From Odiellus spinosus (taxonomy: Eukaryota > Arthropoda > Arachnida > Opiliones > Phalangiidae), in the NCBI GenBank assembly GCA_963920705.1, contig OY987229.1, positions 22,851,728-22,915,727 of the forward strand: a DNA stretch of 64,000 nucleotides, given 5' to 3'. A program made the translations under genes and the position numbers. Below the pieces are notes generated by a model that saw nothing but the letters and a program-made list of their open reading frames with translations, did no database searches and was not told where the DNA came from. Positions 36,401-46,315 of this stretch are shown in pieces; within the stretch, counting starts at the first letter, position 1, and every line of letters begins with the position of its first letter.

Positions 36401-36878
36401 TACAATCATCCTACATACATGGAGCTTGTTTTGGTATAATTTAGATCTGAGGTGATAGCATTATTCTTTAATTTAGCCAAAAAATCACTGGTTGAACGGA
36501 GACTGAGGGACAGAACATCTGATGATATAAGCCTAAACTATGTCTCATACCCAGACAACTTCAGGTGGCAAGATATTCATTTTTAAAAATATTTATTCAT
36601 GGTCGAAATCAACTTTTTTGGCATTTGTCATTTAAAGAGTCACCAGACCAAATTTCCCTTAGTACTAACCAAAAGAATCTACTCTCGGACCAAAATTAAC
36701 AATTGAATAAATAATGACATTGCATCATAGCTGTTTAATCTAGCTAAAAAAACAGAGGTAAAACCGACATTACCTTTATTAAACGAACCACAAGACTGGA
36801 ATTTCCTTCAGCTCTGTATTGAAGATTTTCTTGGTGTAGAAGTAGGCATTTATCTTTCGGCGCACATAACTCGGCCAT
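30411..36878 (-). CDS. IPPK: Inositol-pentakisphosphate 2-kinase (IPPK/IPK1)
   Basis: Eleven exons: 36878-36774, 35183-34931, 34106-33961, 33502-33395, 33158-33100, 32979-32907, about 32597-32478, 32374-32086, 31753-31488, 31039-30966, 30586-30411; roughly 550 aa. The start is ATG in MAELCAPKDK. Family marks in order: YRAEGNSSLVV (nucleotide loop), VLKPLLGDVYI, CYALLMPDLC, the kinase motif EIKPKQGFL split across exons 3/4, KFCPLDLYSG, PQNNLRVFK then DGQLIFGG, VKDCSIII, and VKVVDLDPKP near the end. The enzyme phosphorylates InsP5 on the 2-position to make InsP6, in nucleus and cytosol. Two oddities: the acceptor before exon 7 is not AG where homology puts it, and the last exon changes reading frame near 30540, before the conserved VVDLDPKP. 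Either the sequence has errors, splicing is unusual, or the gene is decaying. Intron 2 holds a 180-bp satellite. Confidence 0.88.
34286..34770. repeat. About 180-bp tandem repeat, three diverged units
   Basis: Each unit contains ATTGTAGTnnAAG, then CTCTGTCTCGT, then an AT-rich block with TTTTGAAC-like ends. The shared GTAG lies at 34305, 34481 and 34673, giving periods of 176 and 192. It sits inside IPPK intron 2. Confidence 0.75.
35288..35466. repeat. Inverted-repeat element, family B
   Basis: Terminal inverted repeats of about 22 bp: CCCTTACCAAAAAAAGTT at the left and AACTTTTTTCGGTAAGGGG at the right. The interior has several GTCTTGGGGAAGTCTT-like blocks in both orientations. Total length is 179 bp with no coding frame. 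A diverged copy lies at 22150. It sits in IPPK intron 1. Confidence 0.8.
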
Positions 36879-37204
36879 TTAGCGATGGCCCCACTTTACC
36901 GAGATTAACGAGGCTAATTACGTATACTTTACGTAATTTAAACGATAATTAAAATATATTAAAAACGATAACTACGGGAATAAAACTATACCACGACCGG
37001 CTTGACTAGAACCAGAACTTAGGTTACGGACTGCGTAGCAGACTACACGAATGCGGGCAGCCCGTTCAGGGCCAGAAAGATTCACGACATATTGGGATAA
37101 ATGGATAACAATAAAATGTCCAATTAATATTTAAAAAACTTTAATGCAGAGTTGTTTGTGAAAGGTTTGACTGAATTTCACTAATTTTATATTTATTATA
37201 TTAT

Positions 37205-37312
37205 AAGCGGGAAACCGCTAATGAATACACAAAAAATATCACGCGAGGCTTTGGCAGTAAAGCGGGAAACCGCCTGACACGTGATTCCATATATACATAC
37301 GCGGTTTCCCGC
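37205..37312. promoter_or_regulatory. Cluster of three E2F-like sites upstream of IPPK
   Basis: GCGGGAAACCGC at 37207-37218 and 37262-37273, and its complement GCGGTTTCCCGC at 37301-37312. Each holds TTTCCCGC, the E2F/DP consensus. They lie about 330-435 bp upstream of the IPPK start codon. Function is inference. They could also be arms of a small repeat. Confidence 0.45.
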
Positions 37313-37733
37313 CAAATACTAAATTCAAAATTGACGCGCGAGATCTTTTTTAAGTGCAAATGACGTCTCCCACTCGTTACATACTTCCCACTAGTCACAT
37401 ATTCCCTTTTATTTACTTCGGATTCTACCATGCAGAAATCGGTTCTGTAAAGTTAGATTCACGTTCCCGCACACGTTCACCATAAGATTTCTCAATATCT
37501 TGGATATCCAGTTTGCAAAGAAATTTGTTCTACAAATGACCTTTAAGGTTTTTCACTTGCTCGCTCCCATGTGAATGCGCCTTAACGTTTTTTTCTCGAT
37601 CATGCGAACGCTCCTTTATATGTTCTAATTCTTAATAAACTATTTCCCTCTCCATGAGCATTGAGGGTAATAGTTTATGAATTAAAACATAATAAAGGCA
37701 GGTTCACACGCAATCGAGAAAAAGAACAACATT

Positions 37734-37931
37734 AAAGCAACTGGCGGCTCTGGAGGAGCCCCTGTGAAAGTCTCTTCCCTGATGCACGCCAAATATGCCT
37801 TACCAAAGGCAGGAGCCAATGGGACCCACATACACTTATAAATCTCTCCCTCCTGCCTTTGGTAAGGTAAATTAATTGTGTAGCAGAAAAGCAGGAATTT
37901 AGGAGAAACTCTAGAGACGCCAGTTGCTTTA
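37734..37931. repeat. Inverted-repeat element, family C
   Basis: Ends AAAGCAACTGGCGGCTCT and AGACGCCAGTTGCTTT form terminal inverted repeats. In the middle, CCTTACCAAAGGCAGGAG (37798-37815) pairs perfectly with its complement at 37850-37867. About 200 bp, non-coding, MITE-like. A diverged relative lies near 28885. Confidence 0.8.
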
Positions 37932-38196
37932 AGGTGCCTTCACACGAAGCGTGGGAAATGTTAACGGCCACTTTTAAACCAAAACTCGACACCTTGTAAA
38001 AGTAAAACATCATCTAAAAAACTCTGAAGGTCTCCAGACTCTCCACAAAAATAAAATATCCTTTCCAAATAACCCTACACTTTATTTCTATACTCAATAC
38101 ATTGTTCAAAGAGAACAGTAATAGCATTTAAATATCTTATCCAATAAGAAGCATTAAAAGGGGGCTTTCACTGCGAATGAATTAACTTGTGACTAT

Positions 38197-39252
38197 TTAT
38201 AGTCCCTTTCCCATAAGAACAGTGGTTACACTTAATTTCTTTTTTGCGGGAGAATGACTTAACTTGTGTTTATTTACATTATATTTAAAATGGGACGCGT
38301 ATGAACACTGGTTACACTTAAATAGCTTTTCGGTCGAATGAATTAACTTATGATTATTTAAATCCTGCTTACGACAAGAAGCGTACGAACACTCGTCGCA
38401 TTTAAATGTCTTATTGGTCTTATCAGACGAATGAATTAACTGGTGTCTCTTTAAATTACCTTTCAAATGAGCAGCGTAGGAGCACTGGTCGCATTTAAAG
38501 GATTTACCCTGCGAATGAATTAATTCGTGGCTATTTAGATCCCGTTTCCGATAAGAAGAATAAGAACAAAGGTCGCATTTAAATCGCTTTTCAGTTGAAT
38601 GAATTAACTTGTGTTCATTTAGTTTCGCTATCAAATACGAAGCGTATGAACACTGGTCGCATTTAAATGTCTTTTCGGGAGAGTGAATTAACTTGTGCCT
38701 ATTTAGTTTCCCTATTAAATCATAAGCGGATGAACACTGGTCGCATTTAAATGGCTTATCACAAGAATGAATTAACTTGTGTTTGTTTAGATCACTTATC
38801 AAATGGGTTGCGTATGAGCACTGGTCGCATTTAAAGGCCTTACCCAGCGAATGAATTAACTCGTGCTTATTTAGATCTCTTTTCCAATTAGTAGAATAGG
38901 AACAATGGTCGCATTTATACGGTTTATCGGGCAAGTGAATCACCTTGTGTTTATTTAATCTCCCTATCAGATGAGAAGAATAGGAACACGAATCGCATTT
39001 GTAGATCAGTTCCTCTACTTTAGTTGGTAGCGTCTCCTGGTTCGAATCCGTGGTAGTTTCGCATTCCGTCTTGACCTGGATTTTTTCATTGTACAAATAC
39101 TCTCCTTCCGAACTGTTTCCCTCATCAATTGTGTCAGGGAGAATATGACTGAGCTCATTGTTTTCTTGAGGGTTGTCTTCTTCAACCTCTTTTTTGATTA
39201 TATACTCAGGGTCGATCATCTCCTTTTTGATTATATTGTCAGGGTCGATCAT
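38197..39252 (-). CDS. C2H2 zinc-finger protein, tandem paralog 1
   Basis: 351-codon frame. An acidic N-terminus is followed by nine clean C2H2 fingers of the type FKCDQCSYATHLxxxLNKHKLIH (C-x2-C-x12-H-x3-H). The N-terminus carries IKKE and VKTE, which fit the SUMO-acceptor pattern. The first 11 residues are duplicated (MIDPDNIIKKE, MIDPEYIIKKE) by a 33-bp tandem duplication, so either ATG could start translation. After finger 9 the frame ends in an unrelated tail, while a tenth finger (KCNHCSYG then HKLIHSQ and a stop) continues in another frame with three residues missing between its Cys and His pairs. So the last finger has been lost by a small indel. Probably a nuclear DNA-binding protein; targets unknown. 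A spliced non-coding 5' exon is likely, since an intron acceptor lies just upstream of the start in the paralogs. Confidence 0.85.
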   Translation of the reverse strand: MIDPDNIIKKEMIDPEYIIKKEVEEDNPQENNELSHILPDTIDEGNSSEGEYLYNEKIQVKTECETTTDSNQETLPTKVEELIYKCDSCSYSSHLIGRLNKHKVIHLPDKPYKCDHCSYSTNWKRDLNKHELIHSLGKAFKCDQCSYATHLISDLNKHKLIHSCDKPFKCDQCSSAYDLIGKLNRHKLIHSPEKTFKCDQCSYASYLIAKLNEHKLIHSTEKRFKCDLCSYSSYRKRDLNSHELIHSQGKSFKCDQCSYAAHLKGNLKRHQLIHSSDKTNKTFKCDECSYASCRKQDLNNHKLIHSTEKLFKCNQCSYASHFKYNVNKHKLSHSPAKKKLSVTTVLMGKGL

Positions 39253-39448
39253 TTCAACACTGCAATAGAGACATAACCCGCAAAATTAGGGTCACAATCT
39301 TGAACTATAATAACTGCAATGATGACGTTACTAATTGGTCCAGCCTTATTCTATAGCTCCCTATAGCTATAGATGCCTATAACGTATATTGCGAGATGTA
39401 CAAGCGTTCTCTATGGCTAGGTTAGAACTATATCTGAATACATAATGA

Positions 39449-39492
39449 CATAAGTTTATAACTTATCTTCTAAGATAAGTTATAAACTTATG
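39449..39492. repeat. 44-bp perfect hairpin, copy 1
   Basis: CATAAGTTTATAACTTATCT pairs perfectly with AGATAAGTTATAAACTTATG around a 4-base loop. A near-identical hairpin is at 61001-61043. It lies between zinc-finger paralogs 1 and 2. Confidence 0.9.
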
Positions 39493-39987
39493 ATAATGCC
39501 ATGGAAGAAAATGCTCGTTGAATTAAAGAATTCATAATAATGAGTAGTTTTTACATTGTGAAAAAGGTTGAAAACTCGTTAAAATGAACTTCCCCGTAAA
39601 GATCGTAAAAATTTAATTGAAACACAAAACAAACGACCTTTAAACATACAATTCTTATGGTATTTGAATTTAAGAAACTTGGGCGAAACGTAAAAAGGGT
39701 CGTTTTTTTACAAAATTATTCATCGAATGTGAACAAAACGAGTGTTATTCTATATTAATTAATAATTTCATGACAAAGTATTTGGGCAAAAGAAGGTTCT
39801 CAAAGGAGTTCGAACAGTGATTGCAATTAATTATCTTATCAGGCGTATAAATAAATTAGTTTTTATTTAGAACTCGATAAAAACCTTAAAAATAACTTTC
39901 ACCACGAATGAATTAACACGGGACCCCTTTTGATGAGATAAATAGGAACCCCTAGTCGAATTTGTCTTTTTTGTGGAATGAATTAAA

Positions 39988-40800
39988 TTATGTTGCATTT
40001 TCATGACTTCTTGGTTTTATCGGATGAAAATGAGTGAACTGGTGTTTCTTAAAAGCTCCTTTCAAATGGGTAGCGTAGGCGCATTGTTGGCATTTAAAGG
40101 CCTTGCCCAGTGAATGAATTAACTTGTGATTATTTAGATCACCTAACCAACGAGACGAAAAAGGACAAGTGTCGCATTGAAATTGCTTTTTGGGCAAATG
40201 AATTAACTTGTGTTCATTTAGTTCCCGTTTCAGATGAGAAGAAAAAGAACACTGGTCGCATTTTTGATTTTTGGGGAAATGAGTTAACTTGTGCCTAGTT
40301 AGATCTCGTTTCCAAATTGAACAATAAGTGCACTGGTCGCATTTAAAGGGCTTTTTAGACAAATGAACTAGCTTGTGTCTATTTACATTATTTTCCCAAT
40401 GAGAAGAATACGTACACTGGTCGCAATTAAATGGTTTGTTGGGAGAATGAATTAACTTGTGTCTAATTAGATCCCTTTCCCAATAAGAAGAATAAGAACA
40501 CTGGTCGCATTTAAAAGTCTTTTCATCCAAATGAATTAACTTGTGCGCGTTTAGTCTCTCTTGCGAAGGAGAAGAGTAGGAACAGAGGTCACATTTGTAG
40601 ATTTGTTTCTCTACTTCTATCGGTATCGTCTTTTGGTCCGAATCACTGAGGCATTCCATTTCCAAGTACAAATGCTGTCCTTCAGAGCCGTTTTCCTCTT
40701 CAATTGTGCCTGAATCTGGGAGAATATGACTAAGCTCATCGTGTTCTTGAGCATTGCCTTCTTCAATCTCTTTTTTGATTATATACTCGGAGTCGATCAT
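39988..40800 (-). CDS. C2H2 zinc-finger protein, tandem paralog 2
   Basis: 270-codon frame beginning MIDSEYIIKKEIEEG, with the same acidic, SUMO-motif-bearing N-terminus as its neighbours and seven C2H2 fingers (for example FKCDQCTYCS, HKLTH). It is the shortest of the three. Between 39900 and 39985, just past the stop, finger-like remnants are readable in broken form, so the array was once longer. The likely 5' exon is at about 41314-41400. The finger sequences differ from those of paralogs 1 and 3 at the base-contact positions, suggesting different DNA targets (inference). Confidence 0.85.
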   Translation of the reverse strand: MIDSEYIIKKEIEEGNAQEHDELSHILPDSGTIEEENGSEGQHLYLEMECLSDSDQKTIPIEVEKQIYKCDLCSYSSPSQERLNAHKLIHLDEKTFKCDQCSYSSYWERDLIRHKLIHSPNKPFNCDQCTYSSHWENNVNRHKLVHLSKKPFKCDQCTYCSIWKRDLTRHKLTHFPKNQKCDQCSFSSHLKRELNEHKLIHLPKKQFQCDTCPFSSRWLGDLNNHKLIHSLGKAFKCQQCAYATHLKGAFKKHQFTHFHPIKPRSHENAT

Positions 40801-41313
40801 TGTTCTTCAAATTTCAAAACTGCAAAAGAGACGAAACCCTAAGTCTCCGTGGCAATGCCTACAGCGACTTTTCCCAAGTGACGTCAAAATATTTTAAATT
40901 TTCCATGACCTTTTGGAAAACTCGTTTTTGGAACTCAAGGGTTTGGGCACTGTTTTCCCCCAAAAGGTAAGGGATCTTAACTTTAGAATTAGTGTTCAAG
41001 ATCAGTTCACAAATAAAATAATGTTAAATTATCATACATGATGTCACAAATTACTATACAAGTACTTTTTTGACAAATGAGAATTCGAGACAACAATTTT
41101 GTAAACAAATTCTAGTCTCGACAGACAGCCGATTTTGTGTCTAAAAAGCAAATTACTTATTTCATCTTCATTGGTCTTGTTATACCAACCCACTGATTCG
41201 AGTCATTAACGTATATGGGGTTATTGCATATTTTTAAGCCATTTTAAACTCTTGTAGAACCTATTAGTAATACAACACACATCCATCTAGTTAGATTATG
41301 ATTAATCTCTTAC

Positions 41314-41400
41314 CTTTATCTCAAAAGAACAATGATATGCTTAGATTCAAGGCGTATTAACGCTGTATCTTCCACCTCTCTGGCGCGACACACTACTACT
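41314..41400 (-). promoter_or_regulatory. Likely non-coding 5' exon/promoter of zinc-finger paralog 2
   Basis: The block around the donor TAAAG/GTAAGA (minus strand) is conserved with 44116-44215 upstream of paralog 3, including AAAGAACAA and a CGCGACACAC motif. A second shared block (TTCATTGGTCTTGTTATACC) lies at about 41155-41187 and 43961-43993. The conservation marks the duplicated 5' region; transcription is inferred. Confidence 0.5.
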
Positions 41401-41966
41401 ATATACAATAGGCAACTTCCAACATAGAGAATAGACACAGGCAAGGAGTAGAAATCTCTGCAAGTGAGAAAAACTTGCATTTCAGTTTCAAGAATTTAAA
41501 AAAAATCCCAGAAAAATTTGTGATGTTGGTTTTGGTTTTACTATTAATTTTAGTAACTAAAAAGCCGCGCGACTAAAAGTAAAATCGACGTCACAAATCC
41601 TTCAAGGTTTTTGTTCTTGAAACGGAAATTTGAATTTGGCGGGAATTCAAATTGAAGAGGCCCGAAATCCGGCAGGTTGCTGTCTACTTTAAGGAAACAG
41701 GTGCAAGCTCGTGTTTCGAAAATGCTACGCATAAATTTTAGATCAATATTTATTAATTTTTGGTTGGAGGGAATACAGGGTGTTAAGATTAAATAAGCTT
41801 ATAGGCAATCGCCTGAAAAGTAACAAATAGGTTACAGATAATAATGTAATATGTAACATGAAAAACTTTGAATCCATTTAGGAACCCTAGTCTCATTTAA
41901 ATGTTTTTTCGGCTCAGAAATTAACTTGCATTGGTTTATTTTCCCTTCCCACGCGAACTATATAAA

Positions 41967-43148
41967 TTACTTCTTGCTTTCAGTTGAATGAATCAACTTG
42001 TGTCTCTTTAGATTACCGTTCAAATGAGTATCGTAAGAACACTGGTCGCATTTAAAGACCTTGCCAAGCGAATGAATCAACGAATGTCGCTTTAGATTAC
42101 CTTTCAAATGAGTTGCGTAGGAGCACTGGTCGCATTTAAAGGCCTTGCCAAGAGAATGAATTAACTTGTGGCTATTTAGATAAACTTTCTGATTAGAAGA
42201 ATACGAACACTGGTCGCATTTAAATGTCTTTTCGGACAAATGAATTAACTTGTGTTTTTTTAAATCACCTTTCAAATGGGTTGCGAAGGAACATTGTTCG
42301 CAGGTAAAGGGTTTACCCAGCGAATGAATTACTTCGTGATTAATTAGATTCCTTTTCCAACGAGAAGAATAAGAACACTGGTCGCATTTAAACGTTTTTT
42401 CGGGCAAATGAATTACCTTATGTGTAATTAATTGGGCTTTCGTATGACAAGCGTACGAACACTGGTCGCATTTAAATTTCTTATTGGGCGAATGAATTAA
42501 CTTGTGTTTGTTTAGATCGGATTTGAAACGAGTAACGTACGAACACTGTTCGCATTTAAACGGCTTATGGGAATCATCAATCGAATGAATTAGCTTGTGT
42601 TTATTTAGATCGCTTTTCAAATGAGTAGCGTAGGAGCACTGGTCGCATTTAAAGGCCTTCCCCAGCGAATGAATAATCTTGTGATTATTTAGATCCCTTT
42701 TCCTATGAGAGGAATAAAAACACTGGTCGCACTTAAATGACTTTTTGGCCGAGTGAATTAACTTGTGACTCTTTAGATCCCGTTTTCGATGAGAAGAATA
42801 GGAACACTGCTCGCATTTAAAAGGCTTTTCGGGCGAATGAATTATCTTGTGTTTATTTAGTTTGCCTTTCCATTGTGAAACGTATGAACATAGGTCACAT
42901 TTGTAGATCAGTTTCTCTTCTTTAGTGGGTAGCGTCTCCTGATCCGAATCCGTGGTAGATTCGTTATAATCACTGAGGCATTCAGTCTTGACTTGGATTT
43001 TTTCATTGCACAAATGCTGTCCATCCGAACTATTATCTTCTTCATTTATGTCAGACACATAATCTGGGAGAATATGACTGAGTTCATCGTGATCTTGAGC
43101 GTTGTCTTCTTCAAACTCTTTTTTAACTATATATTCGGGGTCGATCAT
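41967..43148 (-). CDS. C2H2 zinc-finger protein, tandem paralog 3
   Basis: 393-codon frame starting MIDPEYIVKKEFEEDNAQ, an acidic N-terminus with VKTE, then eleven regular C2H2 fingers joined by short linkers of two kinds (SPEKPFKC, SLGKAFKC). Several fingers are almost identical to each other and to fingers of paralogs 1 and 2 (SYATHLKGNLKRH), which suggests recent finger duplication or gene conversion. An acceptor (TTTGCAG) lies 20 bp upstream of the ATG and is conserved in the paralogs, so the coding exon is probably exon 2. Past the stop (41880-41950) more finger-like remnants are visible. Probably a nuclear DNA-binding regulator. Confidence 0.88.
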   Translation of the reverse strand: MIDPEYIVKKEFEEDNAQDHDELSHILPDYVSDINEEDNSSDGQHLCNEKIQVKTECLSDYNESTTDSDQETLPTKEEKLIYKCDLCSYVSQWKGKLNKHKIIHSPEKPFKCEQCSYSSHRKRDLKSHKLIHSAKKSFKCDQCFYSSHRKRDLNNHKIIHSLGKAFKCDQCSYATHLKSDLNKHKLIHSIDDSHKPFKCEQCSYVTRFKSDLNKHKLIHSPNKKFKCDQCSYACHTKAQLITHKVIHLPEKTFKCDQCSYSSRWKRNLINHEVIHSLGKPFTCEQCSFATHLKGDLKKHKLIHLSEKTFKCDQCSYSSNQKVYLNSHKLIHSLGKAFKCDQCSYATHLKGNLKRHSLIHSLGKVFKCDQCSYDTHLNGNLKRHKLIHSTESKK

Positions 43149-43357
43149 TGTTCCTCAAATTTCAACGCTGCAAATGAGACAAACTAAAGCTACGTTCACA
43201 AATCACGCGCATCGTGAAGCGGTAGTTGTCTCAATCCCATGCGTTTACAGCAAAACTATGTAGCGACAGGATATTCAATACGTTTCATACTCCCCCAAAA
43301 AAATTGGTTCTTATATACTCCTGGTTATAAGTTATTTGTTTAAAGCGACGGTTATCT

Positions 43358-43515
43358 AAAGCCGAGTTCACACTAGAGACTTTGAAACCATTTTTAACGG
43401 TTTTGGAAAGGTCAAAATGGAAAATCTGAGGTTCAACTGTTGTGATCATTTGCCAAATGAAAAGTCGATTTGAACATTCGAAACGATTTCAAAGTTGCTA
43501 GTATGAACATCGCCT
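43358..43515. repeat. Inverted-repeat element, family D
   Basis: About 34-bp imperfect terminal repeats: GTTCACACTAGAGACTTTG at the left and CAAAGTTGCTAGTATGAAC at the right. Roughly 158 bp, no coding frame, MITE-like. It lies about 210 bp upstream of the paralog 3 start codon. Confidence 0.6.
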
Positions 43516-44115
43516 AAGACTTAACGCCATCGATACGATTATCTATGATGTGAGCATATAGGCAAACCCATGTGATATTTGCAACCTTAAAATCGTCTGC
43601 TAAGGTGTTATCCTATTCCTAACGTATTGGAATAACATCTTAACAGTTTCTTTCAAGGTTAATTCACAAACAGGATAAGGTCAAACGGGATTAGTACAGG
43701 AGTTCATAATGTCGCTAAAGGTTTAAAATAAAAAATACTAAATGGGTCTGGAAATGGTTACAGAAATTACAACATAAAAGATATTGGAGGTAATTTCTCT
43801 TTATGTTTTTTCCCATCATCCCCATTCATTGTCCAAAATTTTATTTCCATGCAATGACGTATAATCCGCGATGTACAAATGAACTTGAAAAAGATAATTT
43901 TGTAAGCAAAAACCCTCAAGTTTTGCCTGAAACCATATTTAGAGCCTAAATAAAATATTACTTATTTCGTCTTCATTGGTCTTGTTATACCAAGTCACTT
44001 ATTCGAGTCATTAGTGTTTAGGGATATTGAGTACTTTTATATCCAGTTTTAAATTTGCATAGAATTTTTTAGTAAAACAAGATTCTTTCTAGTTTTTTAA
44101 TGATAAATGTCTTAC

Positions 44116-44215
44116 CTTTATCACAAAAGAACAAGGATTTATTAGCAAATTCAACTAGTATTAATGCTTGCTGGATCTTCCTATCAGGAGTCTTCTCCCG
44201 CGACACACGTATTCG
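44116..44215 (-). promoter_or_regulatory. Likely non-coding 5' exon/promoter of zinc-finger paralog 3
   Basis: Counterpart of the block at 41314-41400: same splice donor, same AAAGAACAA segment and CGCGACACAC. It marks the upstream edge of the roughly 2.8-kb duplicated unit. Confidence 0.5.
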
Positions 44216-46315
44216 ACTGACAATCTGCAAACTTGAGTGGATTATGGAGACGGACTAACGACTGGGAAATTACCTTCGATTAATTACAGAGTTATCTAAT
44301 TATCATAATAATGGGCGTTTTTCGAATTACTTTGCCACTGTTAGAGGTTACTAACTACCGCCTATGGAATTCTAGAGATACAATTCACAACTGAAACTCA
44401 ATTCCGAGAAGTCTTTAAAAAATTAAAAACACCCTAAAATGGTAGTCAAATGCCTGTATCACTATTACTGCGCTATGTACTGGCCAAGACCGATTTCAAA
44501 TACGTCGCTAGGTGTCGTGTTTCCCGCTCTTCAATAGGCGGGAGATTTAAATAGCCTTATTTAATAATCGTGTTATGCAACGTAAATATTGAAAGAAACT
44601 TGTTGTAATGTTATTTTTACTAATATTTGATGGAAAAATTGATATAACTTGAAACGGCGCATAATTGAATCTTTCAATTCAAAATTGATTTCCTTATTAT
44701 ATTCTTTCCCCTGACAAAATAAGCGCCATTTAGGATATCCGCGGCTGCTATTTACACCCAAACAGTGCATGCAGACCTTGTTAAATAAAATTTGGTGTAA
44801 CCCACGTTACGTAATCATTGCTCAATTAAATGTACATTTTCCCACCACGAGTTTTGAAGAAAAAATAAAGGTAGAATGATAATAGTCCAATTTTGTTTTT
44901 TTATTTAACGCAAAATATCGAAAAATTATTTAGAAAATTTACTTCTTAAACGTAAGGAAAAATATTTATATACATTTAGAAAAATCAATCTTCTATCAAA
45001 ACAATTAAACAATAAATTAAAACGCAACTTGCGTTCTTTCAAACCAATAACGACTTAACGAGTCAACGTCATTTTTATCGCGAATGAAATTGACATTTCG
45101 TATCAGGTTCTACAAAAAAGTTAAATCATAAATACTACAGTGGCTGAATTATCAAAAATGCACTTTGAAAATAAAAAAATATTGAAATTGGACTAGATAG
45201 TTAACTTTCTTCTTATCACAACACAATTCGTGACTCATTTTTTGCAGCCTCAATTAATAATCGAAATGCTATCCTTCGTAATATACCTTTTTAGAGACTA
45301 AAACTTAATTATATTTATTACTTTTGTAATATTAAAATTATTTGTCAAAAAATTAATTTAAAGATAACTATCACGCTCGCTTTTACAAATTTGAACGCTA
45401 GCTCTACATTACCTTCTCTGATAACCAAGGCTTAGCTGTAAATGTTAGTTTTTAACTGTTACCGAACTTGACAGAAGGAATTTAGACCAAATCTTTACTA
45501 AAACTGAGGTTTTAACCTAGGCTTAACTTAAGATATAGGGACCAAAGCTTAAAACTGAAATTTGGATTCAAAACCAAGGCTTCACTAAAAATCAAGCGAT
45601 CAGATCAAGGCTTAACTAATGCTGAAGGATTCTACATTATTTTAAAGGGAAAAATAAGCCTTGGCGAGACTGGCAAAAAGATTAATTACATATAAACTAC
45701 ACAAATATCAGTGCAGGGGTGGGGTTATATATTTAAAATAAACTGCTTAACGATAGATATACATTAAGCCTTTTTATACCCTGATTATCCTCTCTGATAA
45801 CCAAGGCTTAGCTCAAAATGTTAGTCTGTTACCGCACACACAGAACCAAGGCTTAAATTAAAGACATGTTAACTCAGGATCAAGGTCTAAGTAAAATTGA
45901 AGATATATACGTGAGATATCAGGATCTAGGCTTAACCAAAACTAAAGGATTCTAGAAAATTTCTAGTTATTTTAATGAGAAAGCTAAACCTTGGCTAGAC
46001 TGGCTGAAGGAATAATGCAGATATTAAAATTACACAAACATAGGCACGAACTTTGTGCTTTGGGGGGGGGATAAAAATGGTCAATGCAGACTTTACCAAA
46101 TCGATTATAGACAAGGCACTTTTAGCGTTTAGGAAAATCCTTTGTGAGAAAAATATTTAAATGTATTTTTTGGATTAGCGATACAACGAAGTTAGATGGA
46201 ATAACTTTTAGGGGATTTTTAGTTTTAAGTCACAATTATAGTTTTTGGAATGCGAACGAGTGACTATTTATATACTATAGTACTAATAATATATCCTGTT
46301 TATTATTTTCTAAAT
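44216..46315. other. Spacer between zinc-finger cluster and IGF2R 3' end
   Basis: Holds a TTTCCCGC motif near 44520, AT-rich DNA, and a direct duplication of about 300 bp (45413-46030) that may lie in the IGF2R 3' UTR or just past it. No gene is supported. Confidence 0.5.
45413..46030. repeat. Direct duplication with ACCAAGGCTTA motifs
   Basis: TCTGATAACCAAGGCTTAGC opens both copies (45417 and 45793, 376 bp apart). Later shared blocks include AAAGGATTCTA and CCTTGGCnAGACTGGC. Within each copy variants of CCAAGGCTTA recur several times, giving a second, shorter period. Confidence 0.75.

Noticed and set aside
37732-38013. Minus-strand 93-codon frame
   Set aside because: Covers the family-C inverted-repeat element; no protein features.
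39035-39060. GGTTCGAATCC, a tRNA B-box-like sequence
   Set aside because: It lies in the coding sequence of zinc-finger paralog 1; no A box or cloverleaf around it.
40110-40298. Plus-strand frame over zinc-finger paralog 2
   Set aside because: Antisense to the finger array; its repeats mirror HKLIH and CDQC codons.
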